Made by a program: the position numbers and the translations under genes. 64,000 nt of DNA from Beijerinckiaceae bacterium. GTDB lineage: Bacteria > Pseudomonadota > Alphaproteobacteria > Rhizobiales > Beijerinckiaceae. The DNA lies in NCBI GenBank assembly GCA_021324915.1, contig JAJPIC010000022.1, forward strand, positions 1 to 64,000, read 5' to 3'. Below the pieces are notes generated by a model. It was not told where the DNA came from and ran no database searches. It was given only the letters and a program-made list of their open reading frames with translations. Shown piece by piece: positions 7,968 to 16,170 of this stretch (positions within the stretch are counted from its first letter, which is position 1; every line of letters begins with the position of its first letter).

Positions 7968-8612
7968 GTGCTCTCTCGCAAATCTCCGCTTGTCGTGAAA
8001 ATCGGCGGCAGTCTTGCCGGATCGCCCGAGTTGAGCGGCTGGCTTGCCGCGCTCGAACTTTTCGCCGGCCCGCTCGTGCTGGTTCCGGGCGGGGGTGTCT
8101 TTGCCGACGCTGTTCGGGGCATGCAGGCAAAAATGCAATTCGATGACGTCGCCGCGCATCGCATGGCGCTCCTCGCCATGCAGCAATATGGTCTCGCGCT
8201 CTGCTCGCTGTGGCCGCGGCTTTGCTGCGCGGACTCGATTGCAGGGATCCGCGTGACGCTCAAACATGGTCGGGTCGCCTGCTGGACGCCGCGAAATGTC
8301 TCCGGCCTGCCGCAGACCTGGGACGTCACTTCGGACACGCTGGCGGCGTGGCTCGCCGGCAGCTTGCGGGCCAAGCGGCTTCTCCTGATCAAGAGTGCCG
8401 AGGCCAAGCCGTCGGCCAATCTCGCCGATCTCGCCGAGGCGGGAATGGTCGATCCGCTCTTCGCGACATTCGCGGCCGCGAGCGGCGCAAAAATTTTCAT
8501 TGCCGGGCCGCAGTCCCTGCCGCGCGCGGCTCAGGATTTCGCTCAGGACGACGTGCCAGGTGTGTCGCCCGGTCTCGCGCCTGGAATTTTGCCGAACGGG
8601 CGAGAAGGCTGA
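7968..8612 (+). CDS. Amino-acid-kinase-family protein, likely MfnE-like furan phosphate kinase
   Basis: A 214-residue amino acid kinase fold protein: phosphate-binding VVKIGGSL at 9-16 and VPGGGVFAD around 45, and a C-terminal nucleotide loop (LLLIKSAEA). Its place after the MfnB domain suggests the role of MfnE, phosphorylation of aminomethylfuran-methyl phosphate in methanofuran/methylofuran synthesis, rather than uridylate or aspartate kinase. The only in-frame start near the upstream stop is GTG at 7968, ten bases after the fusion gene, with GAGAATGGG before it. The last 30 residues are Pro/Gly-rich and look disordered. Confidence 0.75.
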   Translation: MLSRKSPLVVKIGGSLAGSPELSGWLAALELFAGPLVLVPGGGVFADAVRGMQAKMQFDDVAAHRMALLAMQQYGLALCSLWPRLCCADSIAGIRVTLKHGRVACWTPRNVSGLPQTWDVTSDTLAAWLAGSLRAKRLLLIKSAEAKPSANLADLAEAGMVDPLFATFAAASGAKIFIAGPQSLPRAAQDFAQDDVPGVSPGLAPGILPNGREG

Positions 8613-8655
8613 TAATGCACCGCGGACGCGAAGCCCCTTCGAGGTGAGCCGGACC

Positions 8656-10050
8656 ATGGCCGAGCGCGTGCTTTTGCTAACCGGGCATTATGCCTATCCG
8701 CGGCTCGTCAAGCTGATGCAGGGCTTGGGCGCTATGCCCTTTACCTGGAACGTGCTCGATATCGGCGTCAAGGTTGCGGCGCTGATGACGGAGCAGATCA
8801 TCCTGCGCCGCTTGCCGCGGCCGGTCGAAGCGGATCGGATCATTCTGCCGGGCCGTTGCCGCGCCGATCTCGTCGCGCTCTCGCGGGAGATCGGCGTTGC
8901 CGTCGAGCGTGGCCCCGACGATATGGCCGACCTTGCCGCCTATTTCGGGCGCGGCGGCAAAAATGTCGATCTGTCGAAATACGATATCCGCATCTTCAGC
9001 GAGATCGTCGATGCCTCCAACCTCTCGATCGACGCAATCCTCGCTCGGGCGGAGGCGATGGGAAAGGCCGGGGCCAATGTCATCGATCTCGGCTGTCTGC
9101 CCGATACGCCCTTCCCGGGTCTCGAAGACGCCGTGCGTGCGCTGAAGGCGGCCGGCCACAAGGTGAGCGTCGATTCGGCAAATCTCGAAGAGCTGGAGCG
9201 CGGCGCCGGCGCGGGTGCCGATTATCTTTTGAGCCTGACGGAATCGAGCCTCGACTTGGCACGCAAATATCCGGTCGTTCCGATCCTCATCCCGCAGCCG
9301 CATGCGGATCTCGACTCCTTGCGGCGGGTGGCAGACGCGGCGGCCGCCGAGGATATTTCTTTCATTCTCGACCCGATCCTCGATCCGATTCATTTCGGCT
9401 TCGCGGATTCGATTGCGCGTTACATCGAGACCCGCCGGCTGATGCCGGAAGCCGAGATGATGATGGGCACGGGCAATCTCACCGAATTGACCGAAGCCGA
9501 TTCGAGCGGCGTCACCGCCCTCCTCGTCGGCCTCTGCTCGGAACTCTCGATCCGCAATGTGCTCGTCGTTCAGGTGAGCCCGCACACGCGCCGCACCGTC
9601 GCCGAGCACGACGCGGCGCGCCGGCTCATGTATGTCGCGCGCGGCGAACAGGCGCTGCCTAAAGGTTTCGGCGCAGGCCTCGCGCAGGTGCACGACCTGA
9701 AGCCTTTCACCTCTACGCCGCCCGATATCGAAGAACGCGCCAAGGACGTGCGCGACTTGAATTACCGGATCGAGGTCGCGGAAGACGGCATCCATCTCTA
9801 CAACCGCAATGGACATCATGTAGCGCGCGATGCCATGAGCCTCTATCCGCACCTCAATGTCAAAGGCGACGATGCGCACGCTTTTTATCTCGGCACGGAG
9901 CTGCTCAAGGCGGAACTCGCCTTCACATTGGGCAAACGCTACGTGCAGGACGAACCGCTCGATTTCGGCGTGGCCATCGAGCGCGCCGAAGACGATCTGA
10001 CGCGCCTGCGCGAGATCGGCCACACGTTGCGCGCCAAAACGGAGGGCTAG
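8656..10050 (+). CDS. Dihydropteroate-synthase-like protein of the H4MPT locus
   Basis: A 464-residue protein. An N-terminal Rossmann-like region (MAERVLLLTGHYAYPRLV onward, about 1-150) precedes a TIM-barrel region resembling dihydropteroate synthase (about 115-400: AGANVIDLGCLPDT, VSVDSANLEEL, ISFILDPILDPIHFGF, MMMGTGNLTELT). Archaeal and methylotroph relatives occur with H4MPT genes and are suspected to act in pterin-ribofuranosyl-aminobenzene coupling, but I know of no proven reaction for this bacterial family. ATG at 8656 was chosen because it begins the conserved segment and GAGGTGAGCCGG precedes it. The stop TAG directly abuts the next ATG, so translation is coupled. Confidence 0.8.
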   Translation: MAERVLLLTGHYAYPRLVKLMQGLGAMPFTWNVLDIGVKVAALMTEQIILRRLPRPVEADRIILPGRCRADLVALSREIGVAVERGPDDMADLAAYFGRGGKNVDLSKYDIRIFSEIVDASNLSIDAILARAEAMGKAGANVIDLGCLPDTPFPGLEDAVRALKAAGHKVSVDSANLEELERGAGAGADYLLSLTESSLDLARKYPVVPILIPQPHADLDSLRRVADAAAAEDISFILDPILDPIHFGFADSIARYIETRRLMPEAEMMMGTGNLTELTEADSSGVTALLVGLCSELSIRNVLVVQVSPHTRRTVAEHDAARRLMYVARGEQALPKGFGAGLAQVHDLKPFTSTPPDIEERAKDVRDLNYRIEVAEDGIHLYNRNGHHVARDAMSLYPHLNVKGDDAHAFYLGTELLKAELAFTLGKRYVQDEPLDFGVAIERAEDDLTRLREIGHTLRAKTEG

Positions 10051-10608
10051 ATGATCCGCGAGGTGATCGTCACGACTGCTGATGCGGCGGGCAAGGTGCA
10101 TATCGCGCCTTTCGGCCTGATCTCGGCGGGCGAAGACTGGATCATTGCGCCGTTTCGCCCCTCGACGACGCTCGATAATCTGGCGGCGCTTCCTTTTGCG
10201 GTCGCCAATTACACCGACGACGTACGCATCTTCGCGGGGAGCATCATCGGCCGGCGCGATTGGCCGCTCGCCCCTATCGCGGGCTTTCCGGTGCCGCGGC
10301 TCGCCGGCGCGCTCGCCCACGCCGAGCTTTCTATCGTGCGAACGGAAGACGATCCGCAGCGGCCGCGCTTCTTCTGCCGCGTACTCCGGCGGGAAAATCA
10401 TGCGCCGTTCGAAGGTCTCAACCGCGCAAAAGCGGCAGTGCTGGAATTGGCGGTGCTCGTCAGCCGCCTCGATTTCCTGCCGCGCGAAAAAATCGAAGGC
10501 GAGATCGCCTATCTCAAGATCGCCATCGAAAAGACGGCCGGTCCCGACGAGGCCGAAGCCTGGAGCTGGCTGATGGAGAAGGTCAGCGCGCGGCTTTCGC
10601 TGGATTGA
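10051..10608 (+). CDS. DUF447 family flavin-binding-like protein
   Basis: A 185-residue protein of the DUF447 type: an N-terminal split-barrel, flavin-reductase-like region (VHIAPFGLISAG, LPFAVANYTDDVRIFAG) and a helical C-terminal part. Homologues are found in methanogens and in methylotrophs with H4MPT genes, so a cofactor-synthesis redox role is likely but unproven. The ATG follows the previous stop with no gap. Its end faces the end of the H4MPT-linked ATPase-like gene with only seven bases between the two convergent stops. Confidence 0.78.
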   Translation: MIREVIVTTADAAGKVHIAPFGLISAGEDWIIAPFRPSTTLDNLAALPFAVANYTDDVRIFAGSIIGRRDWPLAPIAGFPVPRLAGALAHAELSIVRTEDDPQRPRFFCRVLRRENHAPFEGLNRAKAAVLELAVLVSRLDFLPREKIEGEIAYLKIAIEKTAGPDEAEAWSWLMEKVSARLSLD

Positions 10609-10615
10609 CGGGCGC

Positions 10616-11647
10616 TCAGCTCAGTTCCGCTTGCGCGATGAGGGCGACGGCGCAGGCCGGAACGCAATCCCCGGCCCTTTTGCGCAGGTCCGGCAGGACG
10701 GGGATCATTTCGTCGAAATCGACATAACCGCGCTTGAGGCGCTCGGCGAGCTTGCGAATGACGAAGCGGCCGACGCCCGCACCGATAACCGGCGCCTCGC
10801 TCCCAAGGTCGCAGCGCGAAAGTACGAGAAATGCACCATCGCTCACCTCGCGCAATTGCGCTTCGGCGAAAAATTGCGCCAACTGGGTGAGCGCGCTGGC
10901 GCTCACGTGCTGCGCGTCATAGCCGATCTGGCGCGCGAGGCGCGCGAGCGAAGCTTCCACCGTTTTCGGCTGCCCGTCTGCCGTCTGCATCTGATCGGCA
11001 TCCTCCGGCAATTGGCCGAGAATACGATAGACATCGCTCGCATTGGCGAACCATTCGTTCATCAACGTGACCCAGCGTCCGCCGAAAGGCACGAGCCGCA
11101 GCCCCGCCATCAGAAAGCTGCGCACCACGCCGGCATAGACCAATTCGCCATAGGCCATGCGTTCGGCGTCGCTATAGCCGCGGGTCGCGATCTTCCCATC
11201 CCTGATGGGAATGATGTCGGTGGTGGTCGAACCCATATCGACGAAGAGCGCATCGGCGCACGTTCGTGCAGCGAGCGCCGCACTCGCGTGCCAATTGGCC
11301 GAGGCAATCGTCTCGGCACTGCCGGCGACTTGATCCGGCGTCACCAAGCCGAGCGCGCCCGCATAGAAGAGCGATGCCTGCGGCGCAAGTTCACGCAATG
11401 CGATCTCGGCGAGAGCCGCAACGCCGGTCGCCCGGTCGGGAAAGGCGTCGGAGAGCTCGCCCGTCATTGTGATGGCGTTGCAGTCCGCCGAGCCTAGCGC
11501 GGCTTTCGCCTCCACGAAGGCGCGATCAAGCTCGGTGAGCCCCAGCCACAAAGGAGAGGGGGTCTGCACCACATTCACGATGTGGCCCTTCTCGAGCCGT
11601 GCCGCCTTCAGATGCGCGCCGCCGATGTCCCAGCCGATAATGTCCAT
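10616..11647 (-). CDS. H4MPT-linked C1 transfer pathway protein (hydantoinase/oxoprolinase-like ATPase fold)
   Basis: A 343-residue protein of the uncharacterised family that accompanies H4MPT pathway genes in methanogens and methylotrophs. The N-terminus WDIGGAHLKAA and the central DMGSTTTDIIPI are the phosphate loops of the actin-like/hydantoinase ATPase fold. ATG at 11647 is the first codon that starts directly at the conserved MDIIGWDIGG; an upstream in-frame ATG at 11737 would add 30 residues unlike the family. Its reaction is unknown; position among MfnB, MfnE-like and DUF447 genes suggests cofactor assembly. Confidence 0.82.
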   Translation of the reverse strand: MDIIGWDIGGAHLKAARLEKGHIVNVVQTPSPLWLGLTELDRAFVEAKAALGSADCNAITMTGELSDAFPDRATGVAALAEIALRELAPQASLFYAGALGLVTPDQVAGSAETIASANWHASAALAARTCADALFVDMGSTTTDIIPIRDGKIATRGYSDAERMAYGELVYAGVVRSFLMAGLRLVPFGGRWVTLMNEWFANASDVYRILGQLPEDADQMQTADGQPKTVEASLARLARQIGYDAQHVSASALTQLAQFFAEAQLREVSDGAFLVLSRCDLGSEAPVIGAGVGRFVIRKLAERLKRGYVDFDEMIPVLPDLRKRAGDCVPACAVALIAQAELS

Positions 11648-11773
11648 GCGATCCGTCGAAGCTTTGCTCCTGCCATAGAACAGGATCTGCAAAGCTGGAA
11701 TCGAAAAATCGCAAACGGAGCTCGTTGCAGGGTACAATCCCCGGGGACCCGCTAGCTCGCAAGGTTGTGATGG

Positions 11774-12211
11774 CTAGCGGCGGTATTCGTTGCGTTGCAA
11801 GACCCGCACGCCGAACCAGCCCCAATAGACGCAATGCCTCTGAATGAGACCCTTGTCGTTCAATTCCATCGCTTCGACGAAATCCATCTGTTCGCCACGT
11901 TCGGTCTGGCGCGGATATTCCCAGATCAGGCGCTTGCCGTCGGTGAGATAGGCTGACCGGTCATAGCGCCGCACCGGCGGCTTTCGCTCGGCGAGCAGAT
12001 CGAAGAGGGGTCGCAGCTCGCGGTGCCCATGGAGCACGCCGGACTCGCGCTTCAGCAAATGCGGGACGAGCGGGCTCTCGAACCAGGCATCCTCCGCGTA
12101 GAGGGCGAGGAGCGCGTCGGCATCATTGCGGGCCAGCGCATCATCCCAAGCAAAATACATTTTTTCGACGGGTGTCGCCCCCGAGCGCGGATCTGATGGT
12201 GACGATGTCAC
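11774..12211 (-). CDS. NTF2/SnoaL-like small protein
   Basis: A 145-residue protein with the cone-shaped NTF2-like fold signature: helix VEKMYFAWDDALARNDADALLALYAEDAWFE broken here at usual positions (YFAWDDALARNDADALLALY), then ESPLVPHLL, GHRELRPLFDLLAER and a C-terminal sheet with RHCVYWGWFGVRVL. I chose GTG at 12211 because GAGGAGGAA lies five bases upstream; this also leaves 11 bases after the protoglobin stop, so the two genes form one leftward operon. The fold covers both enzymes and ligand-binding proteins, so function is open. Confidence 0.72.
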   Translation of the reverse strand: MTSSPSDPRSGATPVEKMYFAWDDALARNDADALLALYAEDAWFESPLVPHLLKRESGVLHGHRELRPLFDLLAERKPPVRRYDRSAYLTDGKRLIWEYPRQTERGEQMDFVEAMELNDKGLIQRHCVYWGWFGVRVLQRNEYRR

Positions 12212-12222
12212 GAGTTTCCTCC

Positions 12223-12831
12223 TCAAAAATCGCCGTCGCGTATGTAGGGCTGACTCCAGAGCGTGACTTGAAGGATCACGGCCTTCCACCAGGCGTCATA
12301 CATTCGATCGACGATTGCCGGCAGGTGCCCTTTGGCTGCGAGGAACGGTTTCATCGGCACGACAATGGCGGCGGTAAAGGCAATGAGGTCTCGTGCGCGT
12401 ATATGTTCCAGCGTGTGGCCCCCATCGGTCTTGTTCTTCTTCGATCGATGATGGCGGAGGCCGATCTCATATTGATAATCGAGCCAAGCCTGGTCGAATT
12501 GCGCGCGAGCCGTGTCGAGCACCCATTGTCCGAAGCGCTTTCCGACCGATTGGGCATAATCGCGGTCCACCTCGCCGGTCTTGGGATCCTCGTCGTAAGC
12601 GCGCAGATGCGGGTGATCGAAGATGATCCCACGCCAGATCTTGAGTAAGGACTCGACTTGATCCGCGAGAACCTCATAGGAGAGGCGCAAATAGACGGTG
12701 TCCTCCTCCGAAAACAACGCCGACTTCTTGAGCTTCTCCCATTCTTCGAGGCCAATCGGTGACTTGGCGACAGCTTCTGTGCCGAATGTATAGCCCTTGA
12801 GCTTTGGCGATTGTTCCGTGTCCTGGGTCAC
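12223..12831 (-). CDS. Protoglobin-family haem protein
   Basis: A 202-residue single-domain globin of the protoglobin type. Recognisable features are an N-terminal extension, the helix segment LSYEVLADQVESLLKIWRGI, FDHPHLRAY, and YEIGLRHHRSKK with His127/His128 in the place of the haem-ligating proximal histidine; the family-typical ARDLIAF and IVDRMYDAWWKAV follow. Protoglobins bind O2, CO and NO and reversibly interact with substrates; there is no attached signalling domain here. Start GTG 12831 has AAGGAGG eight bases upstream. It is divergent from the HisA-like C1 gene (136 bases) and co-transcribed with the NTF2-like gene. Confidence 0.85.
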   Translation of the reverse strand: MTQDTEQSPKLKGYTFGTEAVAKSPIGLEEWEKLKKSALFSEEDTVYLRLSYEVLADQVESLLKIWRGIIFDHPHLRAYDEDPKTGEVDRDYAQSVGKRFGQWVLDTARAQFDQAWLDYQYEIGLRHHRSKKNKTDGGHTLEHIRARDLIAFTAAIVVPMKPFLAAKGHLPAIVDRMYDAWWKAVILQVTLWSQPYIRDGDF

Positions 12832-12967
12832 GTTCCGCCTCCTTCCGCGTGGCTTAGAAAAGGAGCCGAGGAAGCAGAGCGTCAACGCAGATCCGAGGCT
12901 TCCGTTCGGCGGATTGCGAAGCCAAGCGAGCAGGCATAGCAAGGCTGATCGCTCAGCGAGGCTGAAG

Positions 12968-13660
12968 ATGCGATTGCACATCATTCCGGTGATCGATCTC
13001 AAGGGCGGCGAAGTGGTGCGCGCAGAACGCGGCGAGCGCCATCTTTATGCGCCGATCAAAACCCCGCTCGCGCCGACGAGCCGTCCGGCCGACATTATCG
13101 CGGGCTTTCTCGCGCTCTATCCGTTCCGCACGATCTACGTGGCCGATCTCGACGCGATCGAGGGCCGCGGGCCGCATGATCTCGCCGAGATCGAAGCGGC
13201 CTTTCCCGACCTGACGTTCTGGGTCGATGCCGGCGTCGGCACAAGCGCCGAAGCCAAATCATGGCATGCCGAGCACCGCGGCGAGCTCGTATTGGGCAGC
13301 GAAAGCCTGCATGATTCTCGCCTCGTCGCGAGCCTCGCCACGCTACCGCGCAGCCTTCTGTCGCTCGATTTTCGTGGCGAAGATTTCCAAGGCCCCGCGC
13401 AGCTTCTCGATCCTTCCCTCTGGCCGAAGCGGCTCATTGCGATGACCTTGGCCCGTGTCGGCAGCGGCGCCGGCCCCGATCTCGACCGGCTGCGCGAAAT
13501 CCGAAAGAAGGCGGAGGATCGCGCCCTCTATGCGGCAGGCGGCGTGCGCGATGTGAAGGATCTCGAGGCACTCGAAGGTGCGGGAATTGCCGGCGTTCTC
13601 GTCGCCTCGGCGCTCCATGACGGCCGAATCACAATGCAAAATCTCGCGGCATACGAATAG
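12968..13660 (+). CDS. HisA/HisF-like TIM-barrel protein of the methylotrophy locus
   Basis: A 230-residue half-repeat (beta/alpha)8 barrel resembling HisA: IIPVIDLKGGEVVRAERG at the N-terminus, IYVADLDAIEGRG, FWVDAGVGT, VLGSESL, LSLDFRGE and a final AAGGVRDVKDLEAL phosphate loop. It is the uncharacterised HisA-like family that accompanies H4MPT genes in methylotrophs and methanogens, not the histidine-biosynthesis enzyme, since no his gene is nearby. ATG at 12968 begins at the conserved strand. It ends 54 bases from the convergent fae gene, with a terminator hairpin between. Confidence 0.82.
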   Translation: MRLHIIPVIDLKGGEVVRAERGERHLYAPIKTPLAPTSRPADIIAGFLALYPFRTIYVADLDAIEGRGPHDLAEIEAAFPDLTFWVDAGVGTSAEAKSWHAEHRGELVLGSESLHDSRLVASLATLPRSLLSLDFRGEDFQGPAQLLDPSLWPKRLIAMTLARVGSGAGPDLDRLREIRKKAEDRALYAAGGVRDVKDLEALEGAGIAGVLVASALHDGRITMQNLAAYE

Positions 13661-13669
13661 AAAATAAAA

Positions 13670-13689
13670 GGGGAGCCGACGAGCTCCCC
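13670..13689 (-). terminator. Terminator hairpin between fae and the HisA-like gene
   Basis: A perfect 7-bp stem (GGGGAGC / GCTCCCC) with a six-base loop. On the minus strand it is followed by CTTTTATTTTC, so it is best read as the intrinsic terminator of fae, whose stop is 25 bases away. Confidence 0.8.
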
Positions 13690-13714
13690 CTAAACCGTCC
13701 GAATTGACGTGAGC

Positions 13715-14224
13715 TCATTCCGGCGAGAACGGGTGCTTCGCGGAATTGCGCTTGGCGACCACTTCGGAAGCCTTCGGCTCGCCCTTGACCGCGCGGGAAA
13801 TCGCTTCCTTCGTCGCCTGATAATTATAGTCGTGGATCTTCTTGTCGTCGTCCGCTTCCCAGTGAATGAAGACGCCGACGCAGATGAAGAGATCGTCGGC
13901 TTCTTCGACCGGGATCACGCCTTCGGCGACGCTGTCGGCGACCGCCTTGGCGACGGCATGTTGCGCCGGGCCGAACATTTGCACGGCCTGTTTCGCGCCT
14001 TTGATCGTGACTTTGTTGAAGAGGACCGTGTTCGGCTTGGCGAGAAGATTGGGGGCGACCACGGCGAGCAGAGTGGTGAACCCGTCTTTGTTATTCGTGA
14101 GCGCATTGGCGAAGGCCGTCTCAGCGGCGCTGCCGCGCGGTCCGATCAGGAGATCGATATGCGCGACCTCATTACCTTCGCCGACGAGCGACTCGCCAAC
14201 TCCAAGCTTCGTTATCTTGGCCAT
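13715..14224 (-). CDS. fae: Formaldehyde-activating enzyme Fae
   Basis: Fae condenses formaldehyde with H4MPT to methylene-H4MPT, the entry of the oxidation pathway, in the cytoplasm. The 169-residue protein shows the family hallmark [12 protein letters not shown], whose His is the catalytic residue, then [29 protein letters not shown] and [14 protein letters not shown]. Length equals that of known Fae proteins. ATG at 14224 has GGAGGAA seven bases upstream; an ATG six bases earlier is too close to that site. It has its own terminator and a 156-base upstream gap with a TTGACA element and a hairpin, so it is probably transcribed on its own, as suits a highly expressed enzyme. Confidence 0.97.
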   Translation of the reverse strand: MAKITKLGVGESLVGEGNEVAHIDLLIGPRGSAAETAFANALTNNKDGFTTLLAVVAPNLLAKPNTVLFNKVTIKGAKQAVQMFGPAQHAVAKAVADSVAEGVIPVEEADDLFICVGVFIHWEADDDKKIHDYNYQATKEAISRAVKGEPKASEVVAKRNSAKHPFSPE

Positions 14225-14250
14225 ATTCATTTCCTCCAATGAAACACAAC

Positions 14251-14271
14251 TCCGCCGAGACATTCGGCGGA
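14251..14271 (-). promoter_or_regulatory. Hairpin in the fae 5' leader
   Basis: A perfect 8-bp stem (TCCGCCGA / TCGGCGGA) with a five-base loop, 27 bases upstream of the fae ATG. A -35-like TTGACA lies at 14291-14286 on the minus strand, so the hairpin could sit in the fae leader, or be the terminator of the operon ending at 14381. No strong T run follows. Confidence 0.5.
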
Positions 14272-14380
14272 ACGCCTATCCTTGTTGTCAACGCCCATCG
14301 CGCGCTCGCATTGGGAATGCCAGCGCTTGACCCAACAGGCCGGTTGGCCAGATAGCGGCGGATCCGTCCGCGCGGCAGAC

Positions 14381-15232
14381 TCAAGCATCATTGTGATTTT
14401 TGAGCAAGATCTTGTGCAGACGATCGGCGAAAAGCGTCGCGACCGTCAGGTCGGCGCTCGTCCCCGGATTGCGGCGGAGCGATTTGAGCCGTCGATCGAA
14501 AGAAAGAAGCTCGTTGAGGCAATCCGTCCCGCGCATCTCCAAAATCGAAAGCATTTCCTGGGCTTCACGCTGGATTTCGCGCGCCGCCGCGAGCCCATGT
14601 TTGCGCGTCACATGCGTGTCGGGAAACGCGGCGAGGAAGTTCAGATAGACGGCGGCGGTCGGCCACGGCGACTTAAGGCCACGCCGGCGCGCCTCTTCGA
14701 GCGCTGCCGTCCCCGTCGCGAAAACATCACGAAAATTCGTGACATATTGCAAAGCTATCCTGTCGCGTTCGGCTGCTTCCGCCATCGCTTCGAGGAGGCT
14801 TACTTCAGCCGCCCCGCGCACGTCGTAACGAGGCGCCTCCCCAAGCCCGCCGGGATTTGCAAGCCGGATGGCGCGAAATGCCTGATCGGCATCGGCGCGA
14901 TCGAGGCCCGAGAGCACATCTTTGAGCGCGACCTGAAGATCGCTTCCCCCCGTGCCCGCGGCCATCGCGAGCGGCGCACAGAGCAGGAGGATGCCGAGGT
15001 TCGTATTCATGCCGGCGGCGGCGAATGTCGCCTCGACCGCGCCCAAGATCCGCGCCCCGACCGAAGCACCCGCGGCAGCCAGCGGGCCGGCGGCGGCTCT
15101 GGCGCTTGCCAGAAAATCCGCGACCGTCATCCCGTGTCCGTCCGCAAATATATGGACGTTGCCGGGCTTGGGCGCCTCGATCTCATCGCAGCAAGAGGCA
15201 TAAAAAGCCTCGGCGATCTCGGCAGAGATCAA
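14381..15232 (-). CDS. Triphosphoribosyl-dephospho-CoA synthase-like (CitG/MdcB family) protein
   Basis: A 283-residue protein of the CitG/MdcB fold: KPGNVHIFADGHGMTVADFL, the Asn-rich MNTNLGILLL with PLAMAAG, then DRIALQYVTNFRDVF and the C-terminal FDRRLKSLRRNPGTSADL. True CitG makes the prosthetic group of citrate lyase, but this branch occurs in H4MPT/methylofuran loci of methylotrophs, where its substrate is unknown. The start is TTG at 15232, overlapping the stop of the ATP-grasp gene by four bases (TTGA); no ATG exists between. Last gene of the six-gene leftward operon. Confidence 0.78.
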   Translation of the reverse strand: MISAEIAEAFYASCCDEIEAPKPGNVHIFADGHGMTVADFLASARAAAGPLAAAGASVGARILGAVEATFAAAGMNTNLGILLLCAPLAMAAGTGGSDLQVALKDVLSGLDRADADQAFRAIRLANPGGLGEAPRYDVRGAAEVSLLEAMAEAAERDRIALQYVTNFRDVFATGTAALEEARRRGLKSPWPTAAVYLNFLAAFPDTHVTRKHGLAAAREIQREAQEMLSILEMRGTDCLNELLSFDRRLKSLRRNPGTSADLTVATLFADRLHKILLKNHNDA

Positions 15233-16170
15233 GAGGCAAGCTCCGCCGGTGTGCTCATGAGCCCGTAACGGGCGAGGAGCGCGGCTGCAAGTTCCTCGGC
15301 GATCGAAAGATCGGTCACGCTCTGAAGCCCTTGCCAGCCCGGCATGCTGTTGACCTCGATGACGGTCAGCCGGCCGTCCGCGCCGCGCAAGAGATCGACG
15401 CCGGCGAAATCCGCATCGACCGCCGCTGTGGCACGCAAGGCGAGATCGCGCATCTCGTCGTCGATTTGAACGGGTTCCGGCCGGGCGCCGAGCTTGACAT
15501 TGGTAATCCAATGATCGGCGCGTCGCGTCATGGCGGCAATTACGCGCCCTTGCGCCACGAGCACGCGGATGTCGCTGTAGCCGCCGCGGTCGATACCGAC
15601 GAAACGCTGCAGATAATAGACGCCGGCGAGTAACTCTATATCCGGCAAGTCGTCTTCATGCCGGATGAGCTTGAGACCGCGTCCCTGCGCGCCGAACAAG
15701 GGTTTGAGGACGAGCGGACCGCGCGCGCATTCGCGCCGGACGAGCGCGCGGGCCTGCCGCGGGCTCTGTAGCGCAAATGTCTCGGGCGTCGGTATCTTGT
15801 TGTGGAAACACAGGAAACTCGTGGTCGACTTGTCGACGCAGCGCTCGATCGCGCGTGGCGTATTGGCAATGGGCACACCAAGCTCGGTGAGCGCATGCAA
15901 AATGCCGAGCCGCAAGGTGATCGATTCGAACGATCCGAGACCGACCGCGCGGACAAGGACGAGATCCGGCAGCCGCGCGCCAAATCCGGGAATTGCGATC
16001 CCGCTCGACCGGCGGGTGTCGAAGCTACAGGCCGACAGACGCAGCGGAACGATACGCGCACCCAGGGCCGCAAAAGCACGCGTCAATTCCCGCGCATGCC
16101 ATTCGACCTTGTCGATGAAGAGCGCAATCTGCGGACCGGAGGAAGAGGCGGCCTTAGCCGAAAGAAGCAT
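15229..16170 (-). CDS. ATP-grasp ligase, RimK/MptN-like (likely H4MPT:glutamate ligase or related)
   Basis: A 313-residue ATP-grasp enzyme. The lobe boundary RLSACSFDTRR, the ATP-binding GPLVLKPLFGAQGRG, the acidic metal site DADFAGVDLL and the terminal VIEVNSMPGWQGL match the RimK/MptN family, whose archaeal member attaches glutamate to H4MPT. A role in adding an amino acid to a C1 cofactor (H4MPT or methylofuran) is likely; the exact substrate is not readable. ATG at 16170 lies 17 bases inside the end of mch, and its stop overlaps the next TTG start. Confidence 0.8.
   Translation of the reverse strand: MLLSAKAASSSGPQIALFIDKVEWHARELTRAFAALGARIVPLRLSACSFDTRRSSGIAIPGFGARLPDLVLVRAVGLGSFESITLRLGILHALTELGVPIANTPRAIERCVDKSTTSFLCFHNKIPTPETFALQSPRQARALVRRECARGPLVLKPLFGAQGRGLKLIRHEDDLPDIELLAGVYYLQRFVGIDRGGYSDIRVLVAQGRVIAAMTRRADHWITNVKLGARPEPVQIDDEMRDLALRATAAVDADFAGVDLLRGADGRLTVIEVNSMPGWQGLQSVTDLSIAEELAAALLARYGLMSTPAELAS

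Noticed and set aside
12968-13660. Histidine biosynthesis gene hisA
   Set aside because: The barrel is HisA-like, but no other his gene is present and the position in the H4MPT locus matches the separate HisA-like family of methylotrophs.
14381-15232. Citrate lyase prosthetic-group synthesis gene citG
   Set aside because: The fold is CitG-like, but no citrate lyase genes occur and the gene is embedded in an H4MPT operon, so the citrate-lyase function is not claimed.
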